DNA of 64,000 nt from Methanoregula formicica SMSP (GTDB taxonomy: Archaea; Halobacteriota; Methanomicrobia; Methanomicrobiales; Methanospirillaceae), in NCBI RefSeq assembly GCF_000327485.1, contig NC_019943.1:186001-250000 (forward strand). The letters are read 5' to 3'. The notes beneath the pieces were generated by a model. That model was not told where the DNA came from and made no database searches. It saw only the letters and a list, made by a program, of their open reading frames with translations. Numbering within the stretch: the stretch's first letter is position 1; each line of letters opens with the position of its first letter. Of this stretch, positions 35,717-44,923 are shown in pieces. The position numbers were made by a program, and so were the translations under genes.

Positions 35717-37258
35717 ATGTCCAATGTTACCACTCTCCTGGATGCAAAGAGCGTTCCCGAAGCCAAGGCTGCACTCATCTGCCCGTCGCGGAACGAGACG
35801 TACAGCTACAAGATGTTACGGGACGAGATGAACCGGGTCGGCGCAGGCCTCCGCTCGCTCGGGATCAGGAAAAGCGACCGGGTCTGCATCTACCTTGACA
35901 GTTCCCCCGAATACCTGATCAGCTACTTTGCGATCTGGAGGATTGGTGCTGTTGCAGTACCGACTAATATCGTTTATCGCGGGGAAGAGCTCCTGCATGT
36001 CCTGAATGATGCCGGTGCAATCGCGGTCATCACGGACCGGCAGGATGCCCCGGTCATTGCCGGGATACGGAAGAACGCACCCAACCTTGTCCATGTCATC
36101 TGTATCGGGGGAGCCTGCGATGGCACGGTTGCCTGGGAGTCATTCCCCCCCGCCCCCGCGAACATGCGGGCCGAGAACTGCTCGACAGAGGATATCTGCC
36201 ATATCCAGTACACAGCCGGGACAACCGGAAGGCCGAAAGGTGCGATGCTCACGCATGGCAACTGGATGACTGCACTCGATACGGAACGGGACGCGCTCCG
36301 GCTCCGCCCGGTTGATACCTACCTTGGCATCTATCCCATGGGGCATGTCGGGCTCTCGTGGGGTCTTTCGGTGATACGGGCCGGCGGCACCTATGTCATG
36401 ATGGAGCGGTTCGATCTCGAACGGTATCTCTCTCTTGCGTCATTGTACGAGGTGACGATTCTTGCCGGCATGCCCCCGGTCATCCATTCGCTCGTCCATG
36501 CAGCGCCCGGGACCGAGGAGCGGCTCCGCCATGCCCGCGTGATGATCTCAGGGGGCGGGGGGCTCCTCCCCTCTGTCTGGGAAGCATTTGACAAGCGCTA
36601 CCATATCCCGGTTGCAAACTCCTACGGGCTCTCCGAGACGATTGTCATCGGTTCCGGGACAACAACGCTGCCCGAGTATCCCCACCTTACCAAGAATTTT
36701 ACGAGTGTCGGCGTCGCGGTCGGGTACACGGAGATCAAGATCGTGGATACGGGTGATCCGGAGAAAGAACTGCCGCACGGCGAGAGCGGGGAGATCGCCC
36801 TTCGCGGGCCTGCCGTTGCGAAGGGGTACTGGAACCTGCCCGATGCTACAAGGGATGTGTTCCGGCCGGACGGCTGGTTCCTGACCGGCGACATCGGAAA
36901 CCTGGACGCAGACGGGATCCTCTGCATCACCGACCGGAAAAAGGACATGATCATCATGTCGGGCTGGAAGATTTACCCGACTGAGGTAGAGAACGTGATC
37001 GTCCGTCACCCGGCCGTTGCGGATGTCGCGGTCTTCGGTGTACCGGATGAACGGAAAGGGGAGTTTGCGGTTGCAGCAGTTGTTCTCCGGCCCGGGATGA
37101 GCCTGGGCCAGGCAGAGTTCGATGTCTTTTGCCGGGAACGCGTGGCAGGGTACAAGGTCCCGCGGAAACTGCTGATCGTTGAATCGCTCCCGCGGGTCCA
37201 CGGCTGGAAACTCCTGAGGAGGGACCTCCGGCAAAAGTTCGGCGGATCGGGCGTATAA
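35717..37258 (+). CDS. AMP-forming acyl-CoA synthetase / ligase
   Basis: The 513-residue ANL-superfamily enzyme has the AMP-binding P-loop YTAGTTGRPKGAM, NSYGLSET (A5), TGDIGNLDADG (A7) and DRKKDMIIMSGWKIYPTEVE (A8 hinge), and the catalytic Lys region near the C-terminus (GWKLLRRDLR). It activates a carboxylic acid with ATP and transfers it to CoA. The chain-length specificity cannot be read. The gene is probably monocistronic, with its own TATA element. Syntrophic-type fatty-acid ligases have similar lengths, but a methanogen would more likely use it for lipid or cofactor acyl activation. Confidence 0.9.
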   Translation: MSNVTTLLDAKSVPEAKAALICPSRNETYSYKMLRDEMNRVGAGLRSLGIRKSDRVCIYLDSSPEYLISYFAIWRIGAVAVPTNIVYRGEELLHVLNDAGAIAVITDRQDAPVIAGIRKNAPNLVHVICIGGACDGTVAWESFPPAPANMRAENCSTEDICHIQYTAGTTGRPKGAMLTHGNWMTALDTERDALRLRPVDTYLGIYPMGHVGLSWGLSVIRAGGTYVMMERFDLERYLSLASLYEVTILAGMPPVIHSLVHAAPGTEERLRHARVMISGGGGLLPSVWEAFDKRYHIPVANSYGLSETIVIGSGTTTLPEYPHLTKNFTSVGVAVGYTEIKIVDTGDPEKELPHGESGEIALRGPAVAKGYWNLPDATRDVFRPDGWFLTGDIGNLDADGILCITDRKKDMIIMSGWKIYPTEVENVIVRHPAVADVAVFGVPDERKGEFAVAAVVLRPGMSLGQAEFDVFCRERVAGYKVPRKLLIVESLPRVHGWKLLRRDLRQKFGGSGV

Positions 37259-37304
37259 TCCGATTTGGCGTGATATTCTGCGACAAAACGCCCCGAAAGC
37301 CCAC

Positions 37305-37315
37305 AAACTTTTTAA
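37305..37315 (+). promoter_or_regulatory. TATA-like element upstream of the KaiC-like gene
   Basis: AAACTTTTTAA lies about 25-30 nt before the GTG at 37340 and 37-47 nt before the ATG at 37352. The distance suggests a very short leader or a leaderless message. Confidence 0.35.
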
Positions 37316-37351
37316 CCAGCAATTCAATAATACTGTCCGGTGCAACCCCCG

Positions 37352-37987
37352 ATGGCAGCCCCGACTGACACGAGAAGCCGTATCCAGGATATTGCCATTA
37401 CCGGAAGGTCGAAGAAGCGGACAACCGGCATTGTCGGCCTGAACCTGCTCCTAGACGGCGGCTTTCCCGAGGGGACTCTTGTCATGATCTACGGTACGCC
37501 GGTTGCCGGGCTCGACCTTGCCGCCCTCCAGTTCTGGAAGGCCGAGGGCGGGGAGGAAGGTACGTACTTCATGAACGATGGCGATGTTGACATCGACATG
37601 ATTGATGCAGCCGATCTTCATCCCGAGATGTACCTGCCGCAGATGGCGGGAGGCCGGATCGTGGTGGATTCGCTTTCAGCTATCATCCTGAAGTACGGGA
37701 TTGACGTGGCGCTCAAGTTCCTCAGGCTCGCCCGCGAGGATATGAAGAAACGCGGGGCAAACCTGATGTTCATTGTTTTTACCGGCATCCACTCGCCCAT
37801 GGAGATGACCCGGCTGATGCGTGCAGCCGATGTGGTCATCGAGTTCCGGAACAGCGTCCAGCAGGCGGAGATCGAGCGGACACTTGCAGTCCAGAAGATC
37901 CGGGACGCGGCAGCCCCCCAGCGGCTCCTGCCGTTCATCATCACCGATAAGGGTATCGAGGCCTCGACCACGTCAAGAGTGGTGTGA
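37352..37987 (+). CDS. KaiC/RAD55-like protein with degenerate P-loop
   Basis: The 211-residue protein has the KaiC/RecA-core pattern: TTGIVGLNLLLDGGFPEGTLVMIYG, then a Walker B-like strand GGRIVVDSLSAII and a later ADVVIEFRNS. The Walker A loop reads GTPVAGLDLA where GxxxxGK(S/T) is expected, so the catalytic Lys and Ser/Thr are missing and ATP hydrolysis is doubtful. It is also shorter than active KaiC-type ATPases. GTG 37340 is an alternative start. Such inactive RecA-fold proteins are common in Methanomicrobiales and may act as regulators. Confidence 0.8.
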   Translation: MAAPTDTRSRIQDIAITGRSKKRTTGIVGLNLLLDGGFPEGTLVMIYGTPVAGLDLAALQFWKAEGGEEGTYFMNDGDVDIDMIDAADLHPEMYLPQMAGGRIVVDSLSAIILKYGIDVALKFLRLAREDMKKRGANLMFIVFTGIHSPMEMTRLMRAADVVIEFRNSVQQAEIERTLAVQKIRDAAAPQRLLPFIITDKGIEASTTSRVV

Positions 37988-38010
37988 GGATAAACCGGTA
38001 TCCCGGGCAT

Positions 38011-38020
38011 TCTTTTTTTA
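38011..38020 (+). terminator. poly-T terminator
   Basis: A seven-T run (38013-38019), 26 nt after the KaiC-like stop, between two convergent genes. Confidence 0.45.
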
Positions 38021-38030
38021 GGAAAAAGGG

Positions 38031-38510
38031 TTATCCCATTCTCACCGGAAACGGGTAGTTCTGGTCGATCACGGTATACTGATCGCCAGATGTCATTACG
38101 AGTACAACAATTACCCGGTCGGTACCAAGCGTCCCCATCTGCGTGATGCTGGTGCCTACCACCGGATTGTCCCGGAACTGCTGTTCCGTAACACAGTCCG
38201 ATCGGATCATCGTCACCGTCATCCGCTGTACCATACCGTTCCCAAGGCCGCCATCAAACCGTACCGTGATGGTCGGTTCGTCGGTGATCGTGTTCCGGTC
38301 TACCGTGATACTGACATCTTCGTACGCCGGGAGTGTCTGCCGGGGACCGGGCGTCAGCGAGCAGGCGGTTGCTGAGGTTAGGGGCAGGGGTGTTACGATG
38401 GTCTGGGATGTAGCGGGAGTCGTGCTGTCTGCGGATGGGTGAATGCAGCCGGCAAAGACCAGGAAAAGAACGACAAGAACGGGAAGGGCAAACCGATAGC
38501 GAGCTTGCAT
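38031..38510 (-). CDS. small lipoprotein of unknown function
   Basis: From the ATG at 38510 the protein has 159 residues. It starts with a lipoprotein signal, MQARYRFALPVLVVLFLVF followed by AGC with the lipidated Cys at about 22, then a Thr/Pro/Ser-rich linker and a beta-rich domain containing SITVDRNTITDEPTITVRFDGG. The upstream in-frame extension to 38609 is rejected because it precedes the signal peptide. It probably sits on the outer face of the cell membrane. It follows the MetE-core gene on the same strand with a 62-nt gap; a functional link is not evident. Confidence 0.75.
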   Translation of the reverse strand: MQARYRFALPVLVVLFLVFAGCIHPSADSTTPATSQTIVTPLPLTSATACSLTPGPRQTLPAYEDVSITVDRNTITDEPTITVRFDGGLGNGMVQRMTVTMIRSDCVTEQQFRDNPVVGTSITQMGTLGTDRVIVVLVMTSGDQYTVIDQNYPFPVRMG

Positions 38511-38572
38511 GACAGATAATCCCACCCTGAAATGGTTAAGTTTTATGCGAGAACCGGAAGGTACCAGGAACG

Positions 38573-39478
38573 TCAGAGCGCCAGCCGCACTTCCTTTGCA
38601 GCTTCGCACATGTTCTTGAGCTTCCAGTAGGCAGCTTCGCGGGTCCGCATCCGCATACCGCAGTCGGGATCGATGAGAAGGATCTTCGGGTCGAAATATT
38701 CAACGGCCTTCTCGATCCGTTTCCGGATCTCCGGCACGGTCTCGACCGTATCGGTTGTCGAGTCCACGCAGCCGTACCCGAGCATCTTGCCGGTCAGGTC
38801 CCGGCGCGAGAGGATGTCGAGGTTTGCCTGGTTCTTCGAGAACTCGAAGTCAAAGACACCCACGTTGTATTTCAGGATCTCGTCGATAACATTGGCGATG
38901 TTCCCGCAGACATGCATGCAGACCGGGATCCGCACGGACGATGCGATCATCTCCACGGCCTGCTTTCCGGTAGCAAGGTCGGCGACACCGGTCGAGAGGA
39001 TCGGCTCATCGATCTGGAGCACCGCAGCCCCGGCTGCCTCGAGGCTCCGGGCCTCGACAACAAGCGCAGCGGCAAGGTCGAGTGCCAGTTCTTCCTTGTT
39101 CCGGTACATCGGGGTGCTGATATGGAGGCCGTGGGCGAGCGTTGACGGGCCGGTAACGATCCCCTTTACTTTCGGGAACTTCGAGATCGCGTATTTGGTA
39201 TCCGTCACGGTGATCGCGGAAGCAGCAGGCTGGATCTTCCCGACAACTTCCTGCCCCTTAATGCCCGGAAGCTTGCCCGCAAACGCACCGATCATGTCGC
39301 CCCGGACCTGACCGTCAGAGATGATATCGATGCCGGCCCCTATCATGTCGGTAACGGCCGTCTCGACGGCACTACCCAGCGGGTCGAAGAGGCTCTTGAA
39401 GCCGCCTGCCTTGACCACCGGATAACTGCCAACAACCGTGGTTGCGAGCACTTTGTTGATGAAATATGCCTTGGACAT
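38573..39478 (-). CDS. core-MetE type methionine synthase (cobalamin-independent fold)
   Basis: The 301-residue protein corresponds to the C-terminal catalytic barrel of MetE only. Zinc ligands are visible: His189 and Cys191 in MHVCGN, Glu212 in FDFEFSK and Cys273 in DPDCGMR. It begins with TTVVGSYPV, as in short archaeal homologues. In methanogens such short enzymes transfer a methyl group to homocysteine from methylcobalamin or a corrinoid protein, rather than from polyglutamyl folate, which needs the missing N-terminal domain. The physiological methyl donor in this organism is not known. Confidence 0.9.
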   Translation of the reverse strand: MSKAYFINKVLATTVVGSYPVVKAGGFKSLFDPLGSAVETAVTDMIGAGIDIISDGQVRGDMIGAFAGKLPGIKGQEVVGKIQPAASAITVTDTKYAISKFPKVKGIVTGPSTLAHGLHISTPMYRNKEELALDLAAALVVEARSLEAAGAAVLQIDEPILSTGVADLATGKQAVEMIASSVRIPVCMHVCGNIANVIDEILKYNVGVFDFEFSKNQANLDILSRRDLTGKMLGYGCVDSTTDTVETVPEIRKRIEKAVEYFDPKILLIDPDCGMRMRTREAAYWKLKNMCEAAKEVRLAL

Positions 39479-39541
39479 GGGAAACGGCTCCGATCGTACA
39501 GATCGATTGACCCGGAAGGAAAAATAGTTCGTGGTCGGGTG

Positions 39542-40834
39542 TTACGGCACGAGCCGGTGCATGTCCCGGGGGAAGAGAACCGCCTCGCGCACGTTAGAGA
39601 GCCCGAGCATGGTCATGACCAGCCGATCGGCTCCAAGACCCCAGCCAGCATGGGGGGGTATGCCGTACCGGAACGGCTTGAGGTAGAACTCGAAGCTCTC
39701 GGGATTGAGACCCTTCTGTTTGATCTGCTGCACGAGCCGGTCATACCGGTGCTCACGCTGGGCGCCGCTCGAGAGCTCCATCCGCGGGTGCATCATGTCG
39801 AACGCCTTACAGATCGAGGGGTCGTTCTCGTACTGCATGGCATAATAGGGCCGGATCTCGGATGGCCAGTCAACAATGAAATAGTGACCGCCCATCTCGG
39901 CACCGATCGCCCGTTCTGCTGCCGGGCTGATGTCGTCGCCGTACTTGATCGGCTCTTCGATTCCCTTCTTTGCAATCTCGATGGCCTCCGCGTACGGGAG
40001 CCGGGGGAAACCGGCCTTCGGGACAGCAAAGTCCTCGACACCGATGTTGGCGATCTGGGCGCTGCAGGTCTTCTCTACGTACCCGTAGGTGTGGATGATG
40101 AGGTTCTCAAGGATGCGCATGACCTCGAGATGGTCGGCAAACGAGACCTCGATATCGATCGAGGTAGCCTCGTTGAGGTGCTTTGTCGTTGCATGCTCCT
40201 CGGCACGGAAGATCGGGCCAATCTCGTACACCTTCTCGCAACCTGCTGCCATCATCATCTGCTTGTAGAGCTGCGGGCTCTGGTTGAGGAAGGCCTCCTT
40301 GTCGAAGTAGGCGATCGGGAAGAGCTCGGTGCCTCCTTCTGTTGCCGCCGCCACGATCTTGGGCGTGGTTATGGCGGTGAATCCTGCGTCGTGGAGGAAC
40401 TGGTTGATTGCATAGCACGCAGCGCTTCGGATCTCGAAGACCGCAGCAACACGGGGCCGCCGCACGTCGAGGAACCGTGCATCGAGCCGGGTGTCGAGCT
40501 CGGCCGGGACCTTCTCGGAGACATCGAGCGGGAGGGGGGTTTCGGCAAGGCTGATGATCTCGATCGATTCCGGGACAAGCTCGCGGCCGCCGGGCGCCTT
40601 GTCGATGGCCTTGACCGGGCCGCTGACCCGGACAACCGATTCCCGGGAGACTGCCTTGACCGCGGCAAGGACCTGTTCGGATACTTTCTTCTTCGGGATG
40701 GTCACCTGGATGATGCCGGTCCGGTCGCGGATCAGCATGAAGGCGAGTCCGCCGAGATCCCTGACCTCGTGGACCCAGCCGGCGATCTCGGCGGAACCGG
40801 ATGCGGGGGTGACCTGTGCAATGGGCGTGCGCAT
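39542..40834 (-). CDS. aspS: aspartyl-tRNA synthetase (archaeal type)
   Basis: The 430-residue class II synthetase has an N-terminal OB-fold anticodon-binding domain (VHEVRDLGGLAFMLIRDRTG) and a catalytic core with IFEIRSAACYAINQFL, YEIGPIFRAEEH (motif 2) and GWGLGADRLVMTMLG (motif 3). The archaeal form lacks the bacterial insertion domain and is often non-discriminating, charging tRNA-Asp and tRNA-Asn; I cannot settle discrimination from sequence alone. ATG 40834 fits the family start; the extra 20 residues of the longer frame are unlikely. It is upstream of the MetE-core gene on the same strand. Confidence 0.95.
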   Translation of the reverse strand: MRTPIAQVTPASGSAEIAGWVHEVRDLGGLAFMLIRDRTGIIQVTIPKKKVSEQVLAAVKAVSRESVVRVSGPVKAIDKAPGGRELVPESIEIISLAETPLPLDVSEKVPAELDTRLDARFLDVRRPRVAAVFEIRSAACYAINQFLHDAGFTAITTPKIVAAATEGGTELFPIAYFDKEAFLNQSPQLYKQMMMAAGCEKVYEIGPIFRAEEHATTKHLNEATSIDIEVSFADHLEVMRILENLIIHTYGYVEKTCSAQIANIGVEDFAVPKAGFPRLPYAEAIEIAKKGIEEPIKYGDDISPAAERAIGAEMGGHYFIVDWPSEIRPYYAMQYENDPSICKAFDMMHPRMELSSGAQREHRYDRLVQQIKQKGLNPESFEFYLKPFRYGIPPHAGWGLGADRLVMTMLGLSNVREAVLFPRDMHRLVP

Positions 40835-41025
40835 CAAAATCCTATAACAATGGGCATCGGGAGGTAATGATGTTATTGTGGGTTCGGGGCTCAATCAGAA
40901 GTCAGGGATGGTTTTTCCTTTTCGTGGGTAACCGGACGCAGGAAACGAGAAGGATCTGCCTGGGATCTGACGAATCTGTCAAAAATCATCTCCTTCTCCT
41001 ATGCCTACCAGTCAAATTCCATAAC

Positions 41026-41058
41026 CCATATATTATTCAAAGAACCCCACTTAGGTGA
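41026..41058 (+). promoter_or_regulatory. TATA box and ribosome binding site of a small membrane protein gene
   Basis: CCATATATTA (41026-41035) is a clear TATA element and AGGTGA (41053-41058) a ribosome binding site six bases before the ATG at 41065. Confidence 0.55.
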
Positions 41059-41064
41059 AGAATC

Positions 41065-41571
41065 ATGACAGAACCAGAAAAATCCAAGGAGCCGCAGGGC
41101 ACGAAGGGCTGGAGTACCGGCACCAAGGCGCTGGTCGGCATCGTTGTACTCATCCTTGTCCTTGCCACGCTTGCGGTCTTTACCCTGACCGTTGTGGTTA
41201 TGGGATCGCTTACCGGGAGTTCTCTCCCCTACACGACGAATTACCGCGTCACCCTGCCGGATGGCGAACCGGTGACGATCGGGAACAGCCGCATCCTTGT
41301 CGCCTCCTATGACAACGAACTGTTCTGTGATGTTGACGGAACAAAGGAGAAACTCGTTGTCGGCCAGCAGCGCGTCATCGGCCCCGGGCACGCAAAGGTA
41401 ACGGTGATGGGTCTCCCGGTCATCGAGACGGATTTCCAGATCACCCTCACCTATCTTGGCTCAACCGGGAAAAATGCGAACTTCGATATGAGTGTCAAAA
41501 CATCGACACAGGTGCCGGAGATGGTGATCCGGCATATCATCCCCTCCAGCATGAATGCCCAGCCGGTATAA
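41065..41571 (+). CDS. membrane-anchored protein of unknown function
   Basis: The 168-residue protein has a charged N-terminus, one transmembrane segment (ALVGIVVLILVLATLAVFTLTVVVMG, about 22-47) and an extracytoplasmic beta-rich domain with NYRVTLPDGEPVTIG and VGQQRVIGPGHAKVTVMG. It is probably N-in, C-out. There is no recognised domain. It has its own TATA box and lies 172 nt before the next small envelope gene, which in turn precedes aglB. Confidence 0.7.
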   Translation: MTEPEKSKEPQGTKGWSTGTKALVGIVVLILVLATLAVFTLTVVVMGSLTGSSLPYTTNYRVTLPDGEPVTIGNSRILVASYDNELFCDVDGTKEKLVVGQQRVIGPGHAKVTVMGLPVIETDFQITLTYLGSTGKNANFDMSVKTSTQVPEMVIRHIIPSSMNAQPV

Positions 41572-41693
41572 TATCTATCCTCTCTTCTTTTTCCGGTTTT
41601 CCCGGTTACGGTACGACCTCGCGGTTAATGACGGCTGACTCTCTCCGCGATGCCCGATTTACTGTATAACGACTGATAACAACGGGAAGATCC

Positions 41694-41704
41694 TAGTATA
41701 AAAC
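41694..41704 (+). promoter_or_regulatory. TATA box upstream of the aglB-adjacent small gene
   Basis: TAGTATAAAAC about 40-50 nt before the ATG at 41744. Confidence 0.5.
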
Positions 41705-41743
41705 CACAAACATAATGCAGGATCCCCTCGCACATTCTCCTTC

Positions 41744-42145
41744 ATGAAAGTAAAGAGACTGCACAATGGGATAAGCAGGCAATTGCCTCTTGTTTTTCTG
41801 TTCGTGTTCCTGGCATTCTCATTCCTGAGTCCGGCAGGGGCAGCCGAACCAGCGAAGGCCGGGCCATTCTTCACACCGGTCGAGATCAATACGACCAATA
41901 CCTCCCTGGATCCGGCTGCCCTTCCCCCGGAGTTCCGGGAAACCCGGGAGCAGGTAGTTGTCAAATCCGAGCTGAACGAGACCGTTCTTGCAGCCCCCAA
42001 AGGGGAGATGGCCGCCGGCCCGCGGTCTATTGGTTTCTCGTTCGATCCCCTGGTGATGGCAGCAGCAGTAATTGCCATCGTGGTTATCGGGGCCGGAATT
42101 CTGTATTACCGGCGGAAAAATTGCGATCAGGAAGAGAAAGTATAA
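41744..42145 (+). CDS. secreted protein with C-terminal membrane anchor
   Basis: The 133-residue protein has a signal peptide (LPLVFLFVFLAFSFLSPAGAA, cleavage probably around residue 34), an extracytoplasmic region with two Asn-X-Thr/Ser sites (NTTNTS, NET), and a C-terminal transmembrane helix (LVMAAAVIAIVVIGAGILYY) followed by a basic stop-transfer tail. It is type I oriented. The N-glycosylation sequons and the 36-nt gap to aglB suggest co-transcription and that the product may be a substrate or partner of the glycosylation machinery; both are inferences. Confidence 0.7.
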   Translation: MKVKRLHNGISRQLPLVFLFVFLAFSFLSPAGAAEPAKAGPFFTPVEINTTNTSLDPAALPPEFRETREQVVVKSELNETVLAAPKGEMAAGPRSIGFSFDPLVMAAAVIAIVVIGAGILYYRRKNCDQEEKV

Positions 42146-42181
42146 TCCTGCAGCACAATCAGTTATCCTGAAGGCAAACCC

Positions 42182-44782
42182 ATGGTTTTTCCCCCGGCAC
42201 TCAAGAAACAACAAGTGCTCATAGCACTGGCAGTCGGTCTCTTTGCACTGTTTGCGCTCTGGCTCCGGCTCGTCCCCCTGCTCTCAATAGGACACAGCGA
42301 CCTCATCAGGATGGTTGCCATGGACGATCCGTTTTACAACCTCCGTCAGACGGAGTCGCTGCTTGCCAACTCCCTGCAGTATGGCTGGTTCGATGCCATG
42401 ACCCACTATCCGTTCGGGACAAGCATCTACTGGGGACCGGTATTCCCGACCATCATCGCCCTCTTCTGCCTGGTAACCGGTTCGGCAACACGCCCGGAGA
42501 TCATCGGCACCGCTCTCCTGGTGACCCCATTGCTTGCGGCTGCCACGGTGGTCCTGATGTACTATGTGGGCAGGGCATTTGGCGACTGGAAGACCGGTGT
42601 TCTGGCATCGGGGTTCTCTGCCATTATTGCCGGGCAGTTCTTCACCGTCTCGATGTATGGTTACATCGACCACCATATTGCCGAAGTGTTCTTCTCAACA
42701 CTCTTCTGCCTGCTGTACACCGGTGCGGTACTGTCGGCGAAAGGTGCAGATATCGATATCCGGGACGTGAAGACCTGGGGGAAAACCGCGGGCCTCGCCG
42801 GTCTTGCCGGGGTCGGATATCTCCTCGGCCTCTTCACTATGCCGACAATGATCCTGTTTGCCCTGATTGTCGGCCTTTTCACGCTCACCCAGTTCGTTGT
42901 TGATGCTTTCCGGAACCGCACCAGCGAGTATCTCGTTGTCATCAACGGGACGGTCTTTCTCACTGCAATAGCCGGGCTCCTGCTGTTCGGGCTGAAAGAC
43001 CCGGGAATGGGTCTCTCAACGTATTCCATCGGGCATATCTACGCGTATCTCACCCTGATCGTCGGAACAGGAGTGTTGTACGGTCTTGCCTGGCTCCTCA
43101 AAGGAAAAAACCCGTGGTATTACCCGGCCACCCTTGCGGGGTGCGCATGTCTGGTCCTTGTCCTCCTCTCCCTGCTGTTACCCGAAGTCTTCACCATGTT
43201 CATCAACGCCGTTGAACAGTTCTTCGGGCAGCAGGCGGTTACCGAGACCGTCGAGGAGGCCATGGGCTGGTCGGAGGGTAAAGCCTGGCTGACATACCAT
43301 TACGGTCTCATCCTGTTTGCCGGGGGAGTTCTTGTGATGCTGTACAACAACTGGATCGATGAGCACCCCCATCAGGTCTTTGCCCTTGTCTGGTCGCTGG
43401 TCATGCTCATCTCCACCTGGCAGCATATGCGGTACGAGTATTATCTGGCCATCACCATCGCCCTCATGGCAGCGGTCTGTGTCGCATTCGTTGTGGAAAA
43501 GGGGATGCCGGTGATCTCCCCGTTTGTACGGCGGACCAGATCCGAGCATTCCCCGGCAGTATCCGCCAGCATTGAGAAGGAGAAAGCCGGCAAGGGAAAG
43601 AAGAAATCTTCCCGGGGATCCAAAAAGCGTACCGCAGCACGCTCCGGAACGGACGCGGTCCTGATTGGGCTGGTTATCGCCACCGCTCTTGTTGCGGCCC
43701 TGTTCTGCTATTCTTCCGTTTCCACGAATTACTCGGTCGTCTCTGCCCGGGGGGACAACCTCATCCCCGACTGGCGGGAATCGCTTGATTGGCTGGGGAA
43801 CAACACCCCAGATACGGGTGTCGACTACCTGAAGATATACGATCAGAAGACCTTTGCCTATCCTGAACAGTCGTACGGTGTCATGACCTGGTGGGATTAC
43901 GGCCACATGATCACGTTTATCGCAAAGCGGATCCCGAACGCCAACCCGTTCCAGCAGGGAGTGGCCGGACCCGACGGGGCGGCGGCGTTCTTTGTGTCAA
44001 CATCGGAGTCCGGTGCCAGCAGGATCCTTGACAACCTGCATACGCGCTATGTCATCACCGACAGCCTGATGGATACCGCGAAATTCCCGCCTATGGCAAC
44101 GTGGTACAACTCCTCGGTTAAGGAAAGCCCCTACATGGAATACCTGTACGTCCCCGGAGCCGAAGGGTCCGGCATGGTAGAGGCCCGGCTCATCTATACG
44201 CCCCTGTACTATCACACTATGGTATCGCGCCTCCACAACCTTGACGGCTCCATGGTGCAGCCGGCGCGTATTCTCTATATCGAATATTCCGACCCGGGCA
44301 TCACCGGCCTGTCGTTCCCGCTCATCGTGAATGCAGAAGAGATGGATACCGCGAATGCCACTGAACGAGCCCGGACCTTCAACAGCCAGGCCCGGCCCGG
44401 CTACCATGCAAAGCTGATCAGTGTCTCACTCCTCTCCCCGGCCGATACGGTACCTGCGCTGCAGCACTACCGCCTTGTCCACGAATCTCCTACCAACAGC
44501 CTGGCATCGGATTCTGCTGACCTGAAGTTTGTCAAGACCTTCGAATATGTGAAGGGTGCGCATATCCGGGGAGACGGGATTATTGCGGTACCCCTGATCA
44601 CGAATACCGGCAGGACCTTTACGTATTACCAGGAGAGCACGGACGGGGAATTCATTGTGCCGTATTCGACAACTGGTAACGAGTATGACGTCAGGGCCAC
44701 CGGAAAATACCAGATTATCGCAACCGGCCGGGAATTCGATGTCCCGGAATCGGCAGTCATTGAGGGACTCACCATTCATTAA
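42182..44782 (+). CDS. aglB: dolichyl-phosphooligosaccharide-protein glycotransferase AglB (STT3)
   Basis: The 866-residue protein has many transmembrane segments in the first 500 residues, then a C-terminal soluble domain. Catalytic features: MVAMDDPFYNLRQTES with a first-loop DXD-like site, MYGYIDHHIAEV (second acidic motif), and the WWDYGH motif in VMTWWDYGHMITF. This is the single-subunit archaeal oligosaccharyltransferase that moves a lipid-linked glycan to Asn-X-Ser/Thr of surface proteins. A Lys/Ser-rich linker (about residues 460-485) separates the two parts. It follows a small sequon-containing envelope gene by 36 nt. Confidence 0.95.
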   Translation: MVFPPALKKQQVLIALAVGLFALFALWLRLVPLLSIGHSDLIRMVAMDDPFYNLRQTESLLANSLQYGWFDAMTHYPFGTSIYWGPVFPTIIALFCLVTGSATRPEIIGTALLVTPLLAAATVVLMYYVGRAFGDWKTGVLASGFSAIIAGQFFTVSMYGYIDHHIAEVFFSTLFCLLYTGAVLSAKGADIDIRDVKTWGKTAGLAGLAGVGYLLGLFTMPTMILFALIVGLFTLTQFVVDAFRNRTSEYLVVINGTVFLTAIAGLLLFGLKDPGMGLSTYSIGHIYAYLTLIVGTGVLYGLAWLLKGKNPWYYPATLAGCACLVLVLLSLLLPEVFTMFINAVEQFFGQQAVTETVEEAMGWSEGKAWLTYHYGLILFAGGVLVMLYNNWIDEHPHQVFALVWSLVMLISTWQHMRYEYYLAITIALMAAVCVAFVVEKGMPVISPFVRRTRSEHSPAVSASIEKEKAGKGKKKSSRGSKKRTAARSGTDAVLIGLVIATALVAALFCYSSVSTNYSVVSARGDNLIPDWRESLDWLGNNTPDTGVDYLKIYDQKTFAYPEQSYGVMTWWDYGHMITFIAKRIPNANPFQQGVAGPDGAAAFFVSTSESGASRILDNLHTRYVITDSLMDTAKFPPMATWYNSSVKESPYMEYLYVPGAEGSGMVEARLIYTPLYYHTMVSRLHNLDGSMVQPARILYIEYSDPGITGLSFPLIVNAEEMDTANATERARTFNSQARPGYHAKLISVSLLSPADTVPALQHYRLVHESPTNSLASDSADLKFVKTFEYVKGAHIRGDGIIAVPLITNTGRTFTYYQESTDGEFIVPYSTTGNEYDVRATGKYQIIATGREFDVPESAVIEGLTIH

Positions 44783-44923
44783 CCGGGGTCTGGACAGATC
44801 CCTGCCCCCCTTACCCCCTTTATTGAGAATATGAAACGAGCTCCCGGCCCCTTGCTCTGTATTCTCGCGGATCGCGTTGTCGTGGAAAACAGGACGGGCA
44901 CGGGATTTTTTATACGGTTCTCC

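Noticed and set aside
39539-40867. A 442-residue open frame opposite aspS
   Set aside because: AspRS motifs are complete on the minus strand; the plus frame is low-information and caused by codon bias.
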